Positions 1 through 8,453 of a stretch of DNA of 64,000 bases are shown piece by piece. The translations under genes were made by a program, and so were the position numbers. Source of the DNA: Bordetella hinzii LMG 13501 (GTDB lineage: Bacteria > Pseudomonadota > Gammaproteobacteria > Burkholderiales > Burkholderiaceae_B). Below the pieces are notes generated by a model. It was not told the origin of the DNA. It made no database searches and saw only the letters and a list, made by a program, of their open reading frames with translations. Position 1 is the stretch's first letter, and the number at the start of each line of letters is the position of its first letter. The DNA lies in NCBI RefSeq assembly GCF_001548475.1, contig NZ_LRUJ01000019.1, positions 1 to 64,000 on the forward strand, written 5' to 3'.

Positions 1-22
1 TTTTTGCTGGCGGCGCGCGGGG

Positions 23-577
23 CTAGAACCGCAGCGTGTCTTTCAGGCGCGGCGGCGTCTGGAACAGCCGCGCCGTGATCATCAAACCTTGCACCGCCGC
101 GAACAGGCCGCGCGCGGCGGTTTCGGGATCGCCTTCCACGCGCAGGCTGCCGTCGGCCTGGCCTTCGCGCAGGACGGCGGTCAGCCACGCTTCGTGCGCG
201 TGGAAAAACCCTTGCAGCGCCAGCCTGACTTTTTCAGGCAGGGACATGACTTCGGCGGCCAGCATGCCGCCCAGGCACAGCTGCTCGCTGCAGGCGTGCG
301 ACTCCAGGGTCTCGAAATAACGGTCCAGGCGCTGACGCGCCGGCAAGGCGGGATCGATGCCGCGGATCGTGGCCAGGGCTCGGGCGCTATAGGCCTGCAC
401 CGCCTCGAGCAACAGGTCGTCCTTGCAAGGGAAGTAGTAGTGGATGCTGGACGTTTTCACGCCCACATGCTCGGCCAGGTCACGGTAGCTAAAGCCATTG
501 CACCCCCGGATACGAATCAGGGTCTGGGCATGGCTGAGCAGCTGGTCGCGCGTCGAATTTGCGGTTGGCGTATCCAT
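23..577 (-). CDS. TetR/AcrR family transcriptional regulator
   Basis: This is a 184-residue one-domain repressor of TetR size. The N-terminal helix-turn-helix spans about residues 28-50 (GFSYRDLAEHVGVKTSSIHY, followed by the YF typical of the family). The rest is the variable ligand-binding helical domain. An 18-bp palindrome-like site (587-604) lies 10 bp upstream of the start codon, and two better copies lie upstream of the neighbouring DUF4148 gene. I infer autoregulation and control of that gene. No strong Shine-Dalgarno sequence precedes the ATG at 577. The ligand cannot be read from the sequence; many relatives control efflux or detoxification genes. Confidence 0.9.
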   Translation of the reverse strand: MDTPTANSTRDQLLSHAQTLIRIRGCNGFSYRDLAEHVGVKTSSIHYYFPCKDDLLLEAVQAYSARALATIRGIDPALPARQRLDRYFETLESHACSEQLCLGGMLAAEVMSLPEKVRLALQGFFHAHEAWLTAVLREGQADGSLRVEGDPETAARGLFAAVQGLMITARLFQTPPRLKDTLRF

Positions 578-586
578 GACGCTAGT

Positions 587-604
587 TTACCTACTCATAG
601 ATCA
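587..604. promoter_or_regulatory. putative TetR operator, copy 1
   Basis: TTACCTACTCATAGATCA is a degenerate copy of the 18-bp dyad found at 1008-1025 and 1113-1130. It lies just upstream of the TetR start codon, as expected for autorepression. The link to this TetR protein is inference from proximity and repetition. Confidence 0.55.
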
Positions 605-658
605 GCATGCAGCCGCCGCGCACCCGGGTAGTCCCGGGGCGCGGCGCCGGGCGGCGCA

Positions 659-964
659 TCAGCCGGCCACGGGCGGGTAGTCCAGCTCGCCACTGTCGGT
701 CAGGCCTTGCGCACGGGCGGCGGCAAGCTCGGCCTTGACCTGGCTGCGGCTGGCCTGGCCAGCGGCGGCGTAGGCGGTGACGGGATAGTCTTCTTCACCG
801 GAGGCCAGCAGGCCGGCTTGGCGGGCGGCTTGCAAGTCCGACTGCACTTGGGCGCGGGTAGCCGTGGCATGGCTGTCCTGGGCGGGCGGCCAATCCAGCT
901 CACCGGCTTGGGCGGCGCCGACGAACACGGCGGAAAGCATCAGGGCGGAAACAAGGGTCTTCAT
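659..964 (-). CDS. small secreted DUF4148 protein
   Basis: The product has 101 residues. A cleavable signal peptide (MKTLVSALMLSAVFVGAAQA) precedes two copies of the DUF4148 unit, visible as a repeated pattern of R-x-QV, then L-x-AAR, GL, SGE and DYP at about residues 36-60 and 71-97. DUF4148 proteins are small periplasmic proteins common in Burkholderiales, with no established function. The ATG at 964 is preferred because GGAG lies 7 bases upstream; a TTG six bases earlier is open but poorly placed. Two operator-like palindromes lie 44-61 and 149-166 bp upstream, so the gene is probably controlled by the adjacent TetR regulator. Confidence 0.85.
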   Translation of the reverse strand: MKTLVSALMLSAVFVGAAQAGELDWPPAQDSHATATRAQVQSDLQAARQAGLLASGEEDYPVTAYAAAGQASRSQVKAELAAARAQGLTDSGELDYPPVAG

Positions 965-1007
965 GATCAAACTCCGTAAGGGGACAACACAGACTGTCGA
1001 TAAAAAT

Positions 1008-1025
1008 CTATCTACTTATAGATAG
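1008..1025. promoter_or_regulatory. putative TetR operator, copy 2
   Basis: CTATCTACTTATAGATAG is a near-perfect inverted repeat (CTATCTA and TAGATAG arms) about 44 bp upstream of the DUF4148 start codon, where a bound repressor would block a leftward promoter. Confidence 0.65.
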
Positions 1026-1112
1026 GCTGCTAGGGAAATAAAAAGAGGCAAGGCCTCGTGCTGCGCTCCCGGCTTGGGAGGAACTCCGGTTTTGTGCACC
1101 GTTGGACGAATA

Positions 1113-1130
1113 CTACCTACTAGTAGATAG
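1113..1130. promoter_or_regulatory. putative TetR operator, copy 3; rest of the 965-1433 gap
   Basis: CTACCTACTAGTAGATAG repeats the copy 2 dyad 105 bp further upstream, about ten helical turns away. That spacing would suit cooperative or looped binding. The rest of the 469-bp gap (965-1433), including about 300 bp before bioB, shows no gene, riboswitch or terminator that I can recognise. It presumably holds the bioB promoter. Confidence 0.6.
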
Positions 1131-1433
1131 ATAACGCAAGCCGGGGATATGTACACATTTGTAACAAACCATCTTCCCAATCGCGTGCATGGCGGTCGGA
1201 CAGAAGAAGTCCCCAATGGCCGCCCCTAAAAATCTGATTTACACAACGAAACAATTTTTCGGCGCCGTCGCGCTCCCGGAAGATGGCGGGGACTTAGTCG
1301 AGGCCATTGCGCATTTGCTCCCCATCTCCGCCTTTCGTCGCCGTTCATGTGGCCAATCAGGCGGTTTCAGGACACATTGCCAGGGATCGCCGGGCTTTCT
1401 ACGATCCGCCGTTCCGACTCACTGGAGATCCGC

Positions 1434-2402
1434 ATGCAGACCATCCCCCTGCCCATCCGCCCGGCCGCCGGACGTTGGCGCACCGCCGATGTGCTGGCCC
1501 TGTACGAGCTGCCTTTCCCCGTGCTGATGCACCGGGCGCAGACCGTGCATCGCGAGCACTTCGACCCCACGGATATCCAGCTCTCCAGCCTGTTGTCGAT
1601 CAAGACGGGCGGCTGCCCCGAAGATTGCGGCTACTGCTCGCAGTCGGCCCGTCATGACACGGGCCTGGCCGCCGAGAAACTGATGCCGCTGGACGAGGTG
1701 CTGGCCGCCGCGCGCGCCGCCAAACAGGCCGGCGCGCAGCGCTTTTGCATGGGCGCGGCCTGGCGCAGCCCCAAGGACCACCAGCTCGAAGCCGTCGCCG
1801 ACATGGTGCGCGAGGTCAAGGCCCTGGGCCTGGAGACCTGTGTCACCCTGGGCATGCTCAAGGAAGGCCAGGCCGGGCAGCTCAAGGAGGCCGGGCTGGA
1901 TTATTACAACCACAACCTGGACACCTCGCCCGAGTACTACGGCCGCGTCATCACCACCCGCGGCTACCAGGACCGCCTGGACACGCTGGCGCAGGTGCGC
2001 GAAGCCGGCATCCATGTCTGCTGCGGCGGCATCATCGGCATGGGCGAGTCGCGCCGCGACCGCGCCAGCCTGATCGCGCAACTGGCCAGCATGGAGCCCT
2101 ACCCCGAATCCGTGCCCATCAACCATCTGGTGCCCATCGCCGGCACGCCGCTGGCCGAGGCCGAGCCGCTGGATGTGTTCGAGTTCGTGCGCACCATCGC
2201 CGTGGCGCGCATCACCATGCCGCGCGCCAAGGTGCGCCTGTCGGCGGGCCGCCAGGCCTTGAGCGAAGCCGAGCAGGCCCTGTGCTTCCTGGCCGGCGCC
2301 AACTCCATGTTCTACGGCGACGCCCTGCTCACCACGGGCAATCCGCAAGTCCAGGCCGACCGCGCGCTGATGGACAAGCTGGGCTTGCGGGCCGAGGCAT
2401 GA
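1434..2402 (+). CDS. bioB: biotin synthase BioB
   Basis: Radical-SAM enzyme that inserts sulfur into dethiobiotin in the last step of biotin synthesis. The 322-residue product carries the radical-SAM cysteine motif CPEDCGYC at residues 61-68 (C61, C65, C68), which binds the 4Fe-4S cluster. The later conserved region [12 protein letters not shown] is also present. The ATG at 1434 is chosen because GGAG lies 6 bases upstream; the frame is open 29 codons further back without a better start. bioB is about 38 kb from the other bio genes (bioA and bioF-H-CD at 39.6-44.1 kb). Its stop codon overlaps the ATG of a DMT transporter, so the two are translationally coupled. Confidence 0.97.
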   Translation: MQTIPLPIRPAAGRWRTADVLALYELPFPVLMHRAQTVHREHFDPTDIQLSSLLSIKTGGCPEDCGYCSQSARHDTGLAAEKLMPLDEVLAAARAAKQAGAQRFCMGAAWRSPKDHQLEAVADMVREVKALGLETCVTLGMLKEGQAGQLKEAGLDYYNHNLDTSPEYYGRVITTRGYQDRLDTLAQVREAGIHVCCGGIIGMGESRRDRASLIAQLASMEPYPESVPINHLVPIAGTPLAEAEPLDVFEFVRTIAVARITMPRAKVRLSAGRQALSEAEQALCFLAGANSMFYGDALLTTGNPQVQADRALMDKLGLRAEA

Positions 2403-3244
2403 ACCCCGGACTGCTGTTCTTGCCGGCCAGCGTGTTGTGCAGCGTGACGCTGGCCGTGCTGCTCAAGCTGGCGCGCCGCCACGGCGTGGATGTGCGCCAG
2501 GCCATCCTGGCCAACTACGCGCTGGCCTCGGTGCTGTGCCTGCTCCTGCTGCGGCCCGACCTGGGCTCGCTGCCGCATGCGCCGCTGCTGCTGACCTTGG
2601 CCGGCCTGGGCGTGCTGCTGCCCACCATCTTCATGGCCCTGGCCCAGTCGGTGCGCCATGCCGGCATCGTCAAGACAGACGCGGCCCAGCGCCTGTCGCT
2701 CTTCATCGCCCTGGGCGCGGCCTTTGTGCTGTTCGGCGAGCCTGTCACGGCGCGCAAGCTGGGCGGCATCGCGCTGGCCTGCGCGGCGCTTTTCTGCCTG
2801 CTGCGCAGGCCGGCGCGGCAGGGGGGCGGCCGCGCCGCATGGGCCTGGCCGCTGGTGGTGTGGATGGGCTATGGCGTGATCGACGTGCTGTTCAAGCTGC
2901 TGGCGCGGGCCGGCGCGGGCTTCGCCGCCGCGCTGCTGGGCGCCTTCATGCTCGCCGGCGGGCTGATACTGTGCTGGCTGCTGTGGCGACGCGCTGCCTG
3001 GCGCGCCCGCGATCTGGCCGCCGGCCTGCTGCTGGGTCTCGTCAACTTCGGCAATATCTACACCTATATCCGCGCCCACCAGAGCCTGCCCGACCAGCCC
3101 GCCCTGGTGTTCGCCTCGATGAATATGGGCGTGATCGCCTTGGGCACCGCCGCCGGCGCCCTGCTGTTCGGGGAGAAACTGTCGGCCCTCAACGGCCTGG
3201 GCCTGGCGTTGGCCCTGGGAGCCATCGCCGTCATGCTGCCTTAG
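2399..3244 (+). CDS. EamA/DMT family transporter coupled to bioB
   Basis: A 281-residue integral membrane protein with about 9-10 predicted transmembrane segments and two EamA-like halves. The marks are a G-E-x3-A-x-K-x-G-G pattern near residue 115 and again [19 protein letters not shown] near the C terminus. The ATG overlaps the bioB TGA (ATGA at 2399-2402). DMT transporters move small metabolites, usually outward. Coupling to bioB suggests a substrate linked to biotin or sulfur metabolism, but nothing in the protein identifies it. The gene ends convergently with the ferredoxin gene, sharing bases in TTAG. Confidence 0.85.
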   Translation: MNPGLLFLPASVLCSVTLAVLLKLARRHGVDVRQAILANYALASVLCLLLLRPDLGSLPHAPLLLTLAGLGVLLPTIFMALAQSVRHAGIVKTDAAQRLSLFIALGAAFVLFGEPVTARKLGGIALACAALFCLLRRPARQGGGRAAWAWPLVVWMGYGVIDVLFKLLARAGAGFAAALLGAFMLAGGLILCWLLWRRAAWRARDLAAGLLLGLVNFGNIYTYIRAHQSLPDQPALVFASMNMGVIALGTAAGALLFGEKLSALNGLGLALALGAIAVMLP

Positions 3245-3579
3245 CGCCGCGCGCCGGTCAGCGAGGCGCGCTCGGCCGGCGCGGGCGGCGCCAGCGGCTC
3301 GGCCAGCGGCGCCTGCAGCACCAGGTCGGTCTCGGCATGGGCCACGCAGGGCAGGATCCAGCCATCGGCCTGCTCATCGCTGGCCACGCCCGGCCATTCG
3401 ATGCGGTAGGCCACGCGGCCCGATTCCATCTTGCACATGCAGGCCCGGCAGCTGCCGTTGCGGCAGGAGCTGGGCAGGCGGATCCCGGCCGCCTTGGCCG
3501 CGCGCAGGACGGGCGTGTCGGCGCCAGCCCGGAAGCGCCAGCCCGAAGGCAGCAGCAGGACTTCGTATTCCGTGCTCAC
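3241..3579 (-). CDS. plant-type 2Fe-2S ferredoxin
   Basis: A 112-residue single-domain ferredoxin. The cluster ligands are C39-x4-C44-x2-C47 (within SSCRNGSCRAC) and C78 (LPCVAH), the plant-type 2Fe-2S arrangement. A short alanine/proline-rich tail follows the domain. The start is GTG at 3579, overlapping the NUDIX stop (GTGA), so translation is coupled to the upstream gene. Such proteins carry one electron to oxygenases or reductases; no partner enzyme is encoded nearby. The function is inferred from the motif only. Confidence 0.88.
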   Translation of the reverse strand: MSTEYEVLLLPSGWRFRAGADTPVLRAAKAAGIRLPSSCRNGSCRACMCKMESGRVAYRIEWPGVASDEQADGWILPCVAHAETDLVLQAPLAEPLAPPAPAERASLTGARR

Positions 3580-4160
3580 GCGGCCTGCCAATCCAGTTCC
3601 CAGGCCCCCGACAGGGCGTTCTGCAGCCAGAGCATGCAGGTCAGGGTCTTGGCGTCGGTCACCTCGCCGCGCTGGCACGCCTGCAGCAGGGCCGGCAGGG
3701 TGGCGCTGCGCACGTCGAGAAACTCGTCCGCGTCCAGGCGGCGTTCGCCCGCCGTCAGGCCGCGCGCGAAATAGATATGGATGATCTCGGTGGAATAGGC
3801 GATGGCCAGATGCAGCGCGCCGGCCCGGGCCCATTGGGCCGCGGTGTAGCCGGTCTCTTCGAGGAGCTCGCGCTTGGCGCAGGCCAGCGGGTCCTCGCCC
3901 GGATCGAGCTTGCCGGCCGGGAATTCCGTCATGACGCGCCCGACCGGATAGCGGTACTGGCGCTCCAGCAGCACCCGGCCGTCGTCGAGCAGCGGGATCA
4001 CGACCACGGCGCCGGGGTGGACCACATATTCGCGCGAAACGACGTGTTCATTGGGCAGGCGCACCATGTCGCGGCGCACTTTGAGGAAGCGGCCGTCGTA
4101 GACCAGCTCGCTGCTCTCCCGGGTTTCCAGCAGGTGTTGCTCTTGGGGATCGATGGACAT
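3576..4160 (-). CDS. NUDIX hydrolase, ADP-ribose pyrophosphatase-like
   Basis: The 194-residue product contains a complete Nudix box (G-x5-E-x7-RELLEETGY), starting at GKLDPGE, which binds Mg2+ and hydrolyses a nucleoside-diphosphate derivative. The N-terminal strand-rich region (VRRDMVRLPNEHVVSREYV) and the YRYPV segment resemble the ADP-ribose pyrophosphatase (NudF) group. The ATG at 4160 (MSIDPQEQ) is chosen over an upstream in-frame start because the extra 15 residues are arginine-rich and unlike the family. Its TGA overlaps the GTG of the ferredoxin gene. The exact substrate is not determinable. Confidence 0.88.
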   Translation of the reverse strand: MSIDPQEQHLLETRESSELVYDGRFLKVRRDMVRLPNEHVVSREYVVHPGAVVVIPLLDDGRVLLERQYRYPVGRVMTEFPAGKLDPGEDPLACAKRELLEETGYTAAQWARAGALHLAIAYSTEIIHIYFARGLTAGERRLDADEFLDVRSATLPALLQACQRGEVTDAKTLTCMLWLQNALSGAWELDWQAA

Positions 4161-4226
4161 GATTCTCGTGAAGAACGCGCGCCGCGGCGACGCGCCTGCC
4201 CACAATTTACCATCCGCGCCCCGGGC

Positions 4227-4991
4227 TCAATGCTTGAGCAGGAGGTTCACGCCCAGTAGCGCCAGGGCGATGAAAAACCCGCGCTTGAAGGCGGTCTCGC
4301 TGATACGCCGCCGCAGGCCCTGGCCGGCCCACATGCCCAGCAGGGCCGGCCCGAGGGCCAGCGCCGACGCCGCCATCTCGCCGGCGCCGAGCGCGCCGCC
4401 ATAGGCCAGCCCGCCAGCCATGGCCAAGGTGGACACCATGAAGGAAATGCCCATGGCCTGCACCAGCGTGTTGCGGTCCAGGCCCAGGGCTTGCAGATAG
4501 GGCACCGAGGGCAGCACGAACACGCCCGTGACGGCCGTGATCAGGCCGGTGACCGTCCCGGTCAGGGCCCCAAGCCAGCCTTCCTGGCGCGGCGGCACGC
4601 GCAGCTTGATGGGCGACAGGCCCACGGCCGCGTAGCACAGCAGCGCGCCGCCCAGCAGGCTGGAGGCCCCGGCATCGCTGACGCCGGCAAAGAGCCAGGC
4701 GCCCAGCGCGGTGCCCAGGCAGATGGTGACCAGCAGCACGGCCAGCCGGCGCAGCAGGACGCGGAAATGGCCGCCCGAGGCCATCTGCCAGATATTGGTG
4801 ATGACGGCGGGCACCACCAGCAGCGCGGCAGCCTGCGGCGCAGGCATAGCCATGCTGAGCAGCCCGACGGCGACCGTGGGCATGCCCAGGCCGATGCAGC
4901 CTTTGACGAAGCCGGCCAGGAGAAAGACGCCAAGCACGGCGGCGGCGAGGGGCCAGCCCGCCTGGACGAAGAAGTCAGTGAATAGATGCAT
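4227..4991 (-). CDS. TSUP (TauE/SafE) family membrane exporter
   Basis: A 254-residue polytopic protein with about 8 hydrophobic segments. It shows the family's internal repeat: an early FVKGCIGLGMPTV block, and a second-half ALTGTVTGLITAVTGVFVLP block. TSUP proteins export small anions such as sulfite, sulfoacetate or related organic acids. It is divergent from a LysR-type gene (start at 5075) across an 83-bp gap, so that regulator probably controls it. No substrate can be assigned from the sequence. Confidence 0.87.
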   Translation of the reverse strand: MHLFTDFFVQAGWPLAAAVLGVFLLAGFVKGCIGLGMPTVAVGLLSMAMPAPQAAALLVVPAVITNIWQMASGGHFRVLLRRLAVLLVTICLGTALGAWLFAGVSDAGASSLLGGALLCYAAVGLSPIKLRVPPRQEGWLGALTGTVTGLITAVTGVFVLPSVPYLQALGLDRNTLVQAMGISFMVSTLAMAGGLAYGGALGAGEMAASALALGPALLGMWAGQGLRRRISETAFKRGFFIALALLGVNLLLKH

Positions 4992-5074
4992 GATGGCGGC
5001 ATCATGCGCCCGCGCCCTTGCTTTGAAAATGCGTAATACACTGACCCAGCCTATGTCCCTGACAGAGCCTGGAT

Positions 5075-5956
5075 ATGCATTTCGACCTGACGGACCTGCG
5101 CCTGTTCCTCAATATCTGTGAAAAAGGCAGCATCACGGCCGGCGCGGCGGCCAGCCATCTCGCCTTGCCCTCGGCCAGCGCCCGGCTGCGCGGCCTGGAG
5201 GCCTCGCTAGGCACGCCGCTCTTCAGCCGCGAGCGGCGCGGCGTCACGGCCACTCCCGCCGGCCTGGCCCTGGCGCACCATGCCCGGCTGCTGCTGCAGC
5301 AAGTCGCCCACCTGCAGGAAGACCTGGGCGAATACGCGCTGGGCTTCAAGGGCCGCGTGCGGCTCTTGTGCAATACCGCCGCCATCTCCGAGTTCTTGCC
5401 CGACCCGCTGGCCGACTTCCTCAAGGCGCACCCGAATGTGGACGTCGATGTGCAGGAGCAGCCCAGCTACCGCATCGTGCCCGCCCTGGTGCAGGGCGCG
5501 GCCGACGTAGGCATCGTCTCCGACGCGGTGGACTTGACCGGCATGGACGTGCTGCCTTTCCGCACCGACCGCCTCGAATTGCTGACGCCTGCCGATCATC
5601 CGCTGGCGCGGCGCGGCCCGCTGCGCTATGCCGAAACCCTGGACCATGACTATGTGGCGCTGGAGGCCGGCAGCGCGCTGTCGGCCCACCTGGACGACCA
5701 GGCCGCCCGGGCCGGCCGCCAGATGCGGGCGCGCGTGCGCATGCGCACCTTCGCGTCCATTGCCCGCATGGTCGAGCGCGGCGTGGGCGTGGCCGTCATT
5801 CCGCAATCGGCCGCCCGCCGCTTGCGCCTGGGCGCCGGCCTGCGGCGCCTGGCGCTGACCGACGACTGGGCCGACCGCCGCCTGGTGCTGTGCGTGCGCG
5901 GCCTGGCCGCCGCGCCCGGCTATGTGCAGGCCCTGGTGCAGGCGCTGCGGGCCTAG
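5075..5956 (+). CDS. LysR family transcriptional regulator
   Basis: The 293-residue product has the N-terminal winged helix-turn-helix (residues about 1-60: DLRLFLNICEKGSITAGAAA, then SARLRGLEASLGTPLFSR) and a C-terminal periplasmic-binding-like effector domain. Divergence from the TSUP exporter gene suggests it regulates that gene and itself, the usual LysR layout. The last bases overlap the stop codon of the convergent DUF3820 gene (CTAG at 5953-5956). Confidence 0.93.
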   Translation: MHFDLTDLRLFLNICEKGSITAGAAASHLALPSASARLRGLEASLGTPLFSRERRGVTATPAGLALAHHARLLLQQVAHLQEDLGEYALGFKGRVRLLCNTAAISEFLPDPLADFLKAHPNVDVDVQEQPSYRIVPALVQGAADVGIVSDAVDLTGMDVLPFRTDRLELLTPADHPLARRGPLRYAETLDHDYVALEAGSALSAHLDDQAARAGRQMRARVRMRTFASIARMVERGVGVAVIPQSAARRLRLGAGLRRLALTDDWADRRLVLCVRGLAAAPGYVQALVQALRA

Positions 5957-6171
5957 GGTTTGTTTCCGCGCAGAGGATCCAGCAAGGGACGCAGGCCGTT
6001 GTGGTCCAGCTCGTGCATGAGCGCCAGCAGCCGGCCGATCTCGCCCTTGGGAAAACCGTTGCGGGCGAACCAGGTCAGGTAATGGCCGGGCAGGTCCGCG
6101 ATCAGCCGCCCCTGGTATTTGCCGAAAGGCATTTCACGGCGGACCAGGAGAGCAAGCAGTTCGGGATCCAT
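5953..6171 (-). CDS. DUF3820 family protein
   Basis: A 72-residue protein matching the short DUF3820 family, recognised by MPFGKYQGRLIADLPGHYL and the following WFARNGFP. The family is widespread in proteobacteria and has been linked loosely to quorum-sensing-regulated genes, but its biochemical role is unknown. ATG at 6171. The gene ends convergently with the LysR gene, their stop codons sharing CTAG. Confidence 0.85.
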   Translation of the reverse strand: MDPELLALLVRREMPFGKYQGRLIADLPGHYLTWFARNGFPKGEIGRLLALMHELDHNGLRPLLDPLRGNKP

Positions 6172-6195
6172 GGCAAGACAGCTCGGAAGAAAACG

Positions 6196-7146
6196 CTACT
6201 GTAACGCCCTGCCCGCGCTGCGGCGCAAGGCTTGCGGCGGCTGGCCATAGATGCGGATGAAGGCGCGGCGCATGCGCTCGGTATCGCCGAAGCCCACGCG
6301 GCGCGCAATGGCATCCAGCCCCGCCTCGCCTTCCTCGACCAGCTCGCGCGCGGCCTCGGCCCGCACGCGCTCGACCGCCTTGGCCGGCGTCTGCCCGGTC
6401 TCCCGCTTGAACTGGCGGCAGAACTGGCGCGGGCTCAGGCAGGCCACCCCGGCCAGCCGCTCGATGTCCAGCACCTCATCCAGGTGCTCGCCCACATGGG
6501 CCAGCACCTCCCGCATGCGTCCGCTGGCGGGCGCCAGGTCCTGCAGGGCCGAGAACTGCGACTGCCCGCCCGTGCGGCGGTGATAGACGACCATCTCGCG
6601 CGCCGTGGCCCGCGCCACGGCCTCGCCATGATCGGCCTGCACCAGGGCCAGCGCCAGGTCGATGCCCGCTGTGATGCCGGCCGAGGTCCATACCCGACCG
6701 TCCTGGACATAGATGCGGTCGGCCTCGACGGCCAGCTCGGGGTGGCGCTGCTGCAGCTCGGCCGCATGGCGCCAATGGGTGGTGACGCGCCGGCCTTGCA
6801 GGATGCCGGCCTGGGCCAGCACGAAGGCGCCGGTGCAGACACTGGCCACGCGGCGGCCACGGGCCTGGGCCGCGCGCAGATAGGCCAGCATGCCGGCAGA
6901 GGCGCGCGGCACCCGCGCGCCCCAGCCGCCCGGCACCAGCACCGTGTCGGCGCGCAGGCCGCGCCAGGCGCGCGTCTGCACGAGCACGCCGGCCGAGCAG
7001 CGCACCGCTGCGCCGTCGGCCGAGGCCAGCACGGTCTCATAGGCCCCCGGCACCAGCTCGGCGGCGACATGGAAGACGGACAGCGGTCCGGCCATATCCA
7101 GCAGCTGAAAGCCCGGCATGGGCAGGATGCAGACACGGTGAGTCAT
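6196..7146 (-). CDS. GlxA-type AraC family transcriptional regulator
   Basis: The 316-residue protein has an N-terminal DJ-1/PfpI-like amidotransferase domain (about residues 3-170, nucleophile-elbow cysteine C104 in ASVCTGAF) and a C-terminal AraC DNA-binding domain (about 215-310, with ACLSPRQFCRQFKRETGQTP and VGFGDTERMRRAF). The ATG at 7146 gives the typical N terminus MTHRVCILPMPGFQLLDMAG; a longer frame adds 25 unrelated residues. It is divergent from an MFS transporter gene with an 83-bp intergenic region, which suggests control of that transporter. The ligand is unknown. Confidence 0.93.
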   Translation of the reverse strand: MTHRVCILPMPGFQLLDMAGPLSVFHVAAELVPGAYETVLASADGAAVRCSAGVLVQTRAWRGLRADTVLVPGGWGARVPRASAGMLAYLRAAQARGRRVASVCTGAFVLAQAGILQGRRVTTHWRHAAELQQRHPELAVEADRIYVQDGRVWTSAGITAGIDLALALVQADHGEAVARATAREMVVYHRRTGGQSQFSALQDLAPASGRMREVLAHVGEHLDEVLDIERLAGVACLSPRQFCRQFKRETGQTPAKAVERVRAEAARELVEEGEAGLDAIARRVGFGDTERMRRAFIRIYGQPPQALRRSAGRALQ

Positions 7147-7229
7147 GGCATGAAAAGAGGGAAAATAGTCGTTCTTGCCATAGTGTGGCCGGCTAGAGTG
7201 AAGGCTGTCAAACCCCCGCAACGAAAACC

Positions 7230-8453
7230 ATGACGTCTTCCTCCCTGGGCCAGCGCAACGCCCGCATCCTGGCCATCTGCCAAGGCCTGTACATCGCCGC
7301 CATTTCCATCGACCTGACCCTGACTGCCCTGACCGGCCAGATGCTGGCGCCTTATCCGGCCCTGGCGACGCTGCCCTTCGCCCTGATCACCGTGGCCGGC
7401 GCCGTGGTCACCTGGTTTGCCTCCCTGCTCATGCAACGTATCGGACGGCGCGCGGGGTTCATGCTGGGCGCCCTGACCGGCGCGGCGGGCGGGCTGATCT
7501 CCGTGGCGGCGGTGTTCCACAGCGATTTCTGGCTCTTCTGCCTGGGCACGGCTCTGGTCGGCGTGTTCCAGGCCTTTGCGCAGTATTACCGGCTGGCCGC
7601 GGCCGACGCCGTGCCCGCCGAGGCCAAGAGCCGCGCCATCTCTATCGTGCTGACCGGAGGCGTCATCGCCGCTATCGCCGGACCGGCGCTGGCGGCCTGG
7701 GCCAAGGATCTGTTTCCGCTGGCGACCTTTGCCGGCGCCTATCTGATGGTGGCCTTGCTTGGCGGCGCCAGCGCCCTGCTGCTGCTGTTGGGCTATCGCG
7801 ACCAGGAAGCCCCCGCCCAGGCCGATGTCCATGACCAGCCGCTGCCGGCCCGCGCGCTGGGCGAAGTCATGCGCCAGCCCATCTTTGTCGCCGCCCTGGC
7901 CAACAACGTCGTGGGCTCGGTCACGATGATGTTCATCATGACGGCCGCGCCGCTGGCCGCCGTCGCGTGCCAGCACAGCATCGGCGACGGCGCCAACATC
8001 ATGCAGTGGCACCTGATCGGCATGTACGCGCCCGCGTTTTTCGCCGGTGCGCTGATCAAGCGCCTGGGCCTGCCGCGCGTGCTGGGCCTGGGCATGCTGC
8101 TGAACGCGGCCTGCTCGGTGATCGCCATGCAGTCCACCTCCCTGCCCGCCTTTTATGCCGCGCTGTTCTGCCTGGGCGTGGGCTGGAACTTCATGTTCGT
8201 CGGCGGCACGACGCTGCTGGCCCAATCCTACCGTCCCGCCGAACGGGCCCGCGTCCAGGGCGCGGCCGAGATGCTGCGCTACATCACCACCGCCTTGGCC
8301 ACATTGGCCGCCGGGCCTGCCCTGGCGCGATTCGGCTGGGACAGCCTGAACGCGGCCATGCTGCCCGTGGTCGGACTGGCCGCCCTCATGACCTGGTGGT
8401 GGGCCGCGCCGCGCCCGGCCGCCGGGGTCAAGGTCCAGGGCGGCTCTCAATAG
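7230..8453 (+). CDS. MFS transporter
   Basis: A 407-residue protein with about 12 hydrophobic segments. The loop after helix 2 carries a diverged MFS motif (LMQRIGRRAGFMLGA). It is divergent from the GlxA-type AraC regulator, and its 3' end overlaps that of the convergent SfnB-like gene by 7 bp. The substrate is unknown; export or uptake of a small organic compound under control of the AraC protein is the simplest reading. Confidence 0.88.
   Translation: MTSSSLGQRNARILAICQGLYIAAISIDLTLTALTGQMLAPYPALATLPFALITVAGAVVTWFASLLMQRIGRRAGFMLGALTGAAGGLISVAAVFHSDFWLFCLGTALVGVFQAFAQYYRLAAADAVPAEAKSRAISIVLTGGVIAAIAGPALAAWAKDLFPLATFAGAYLMVALLGGASALLLLLGYRDQEAPAQADVHDQPLPARALGEVMRQPIFVAALANNVVGSVTMMFIMTAAPLAAVACQHSIGDGANIMQWHLIGMYAPAFFAGALIKRLGLPRVLGLGMLLNAACSVIAMQSTSLPAFYAALFCLGVGWNFMFVGGTTLLAQSYRPAERARVQGAAEMLRYITTALATLAAGPALARFGWDSLNAAMLPVVGLAALMTWWWAAPRPAAGVKVQGGSQ

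Noticed and set aside
965..1433. A riboswitch or BirA/BioR operator upstream of bioB
   Set aside because: I find neither consensus in this region; only the TetR-type dyads stand out.
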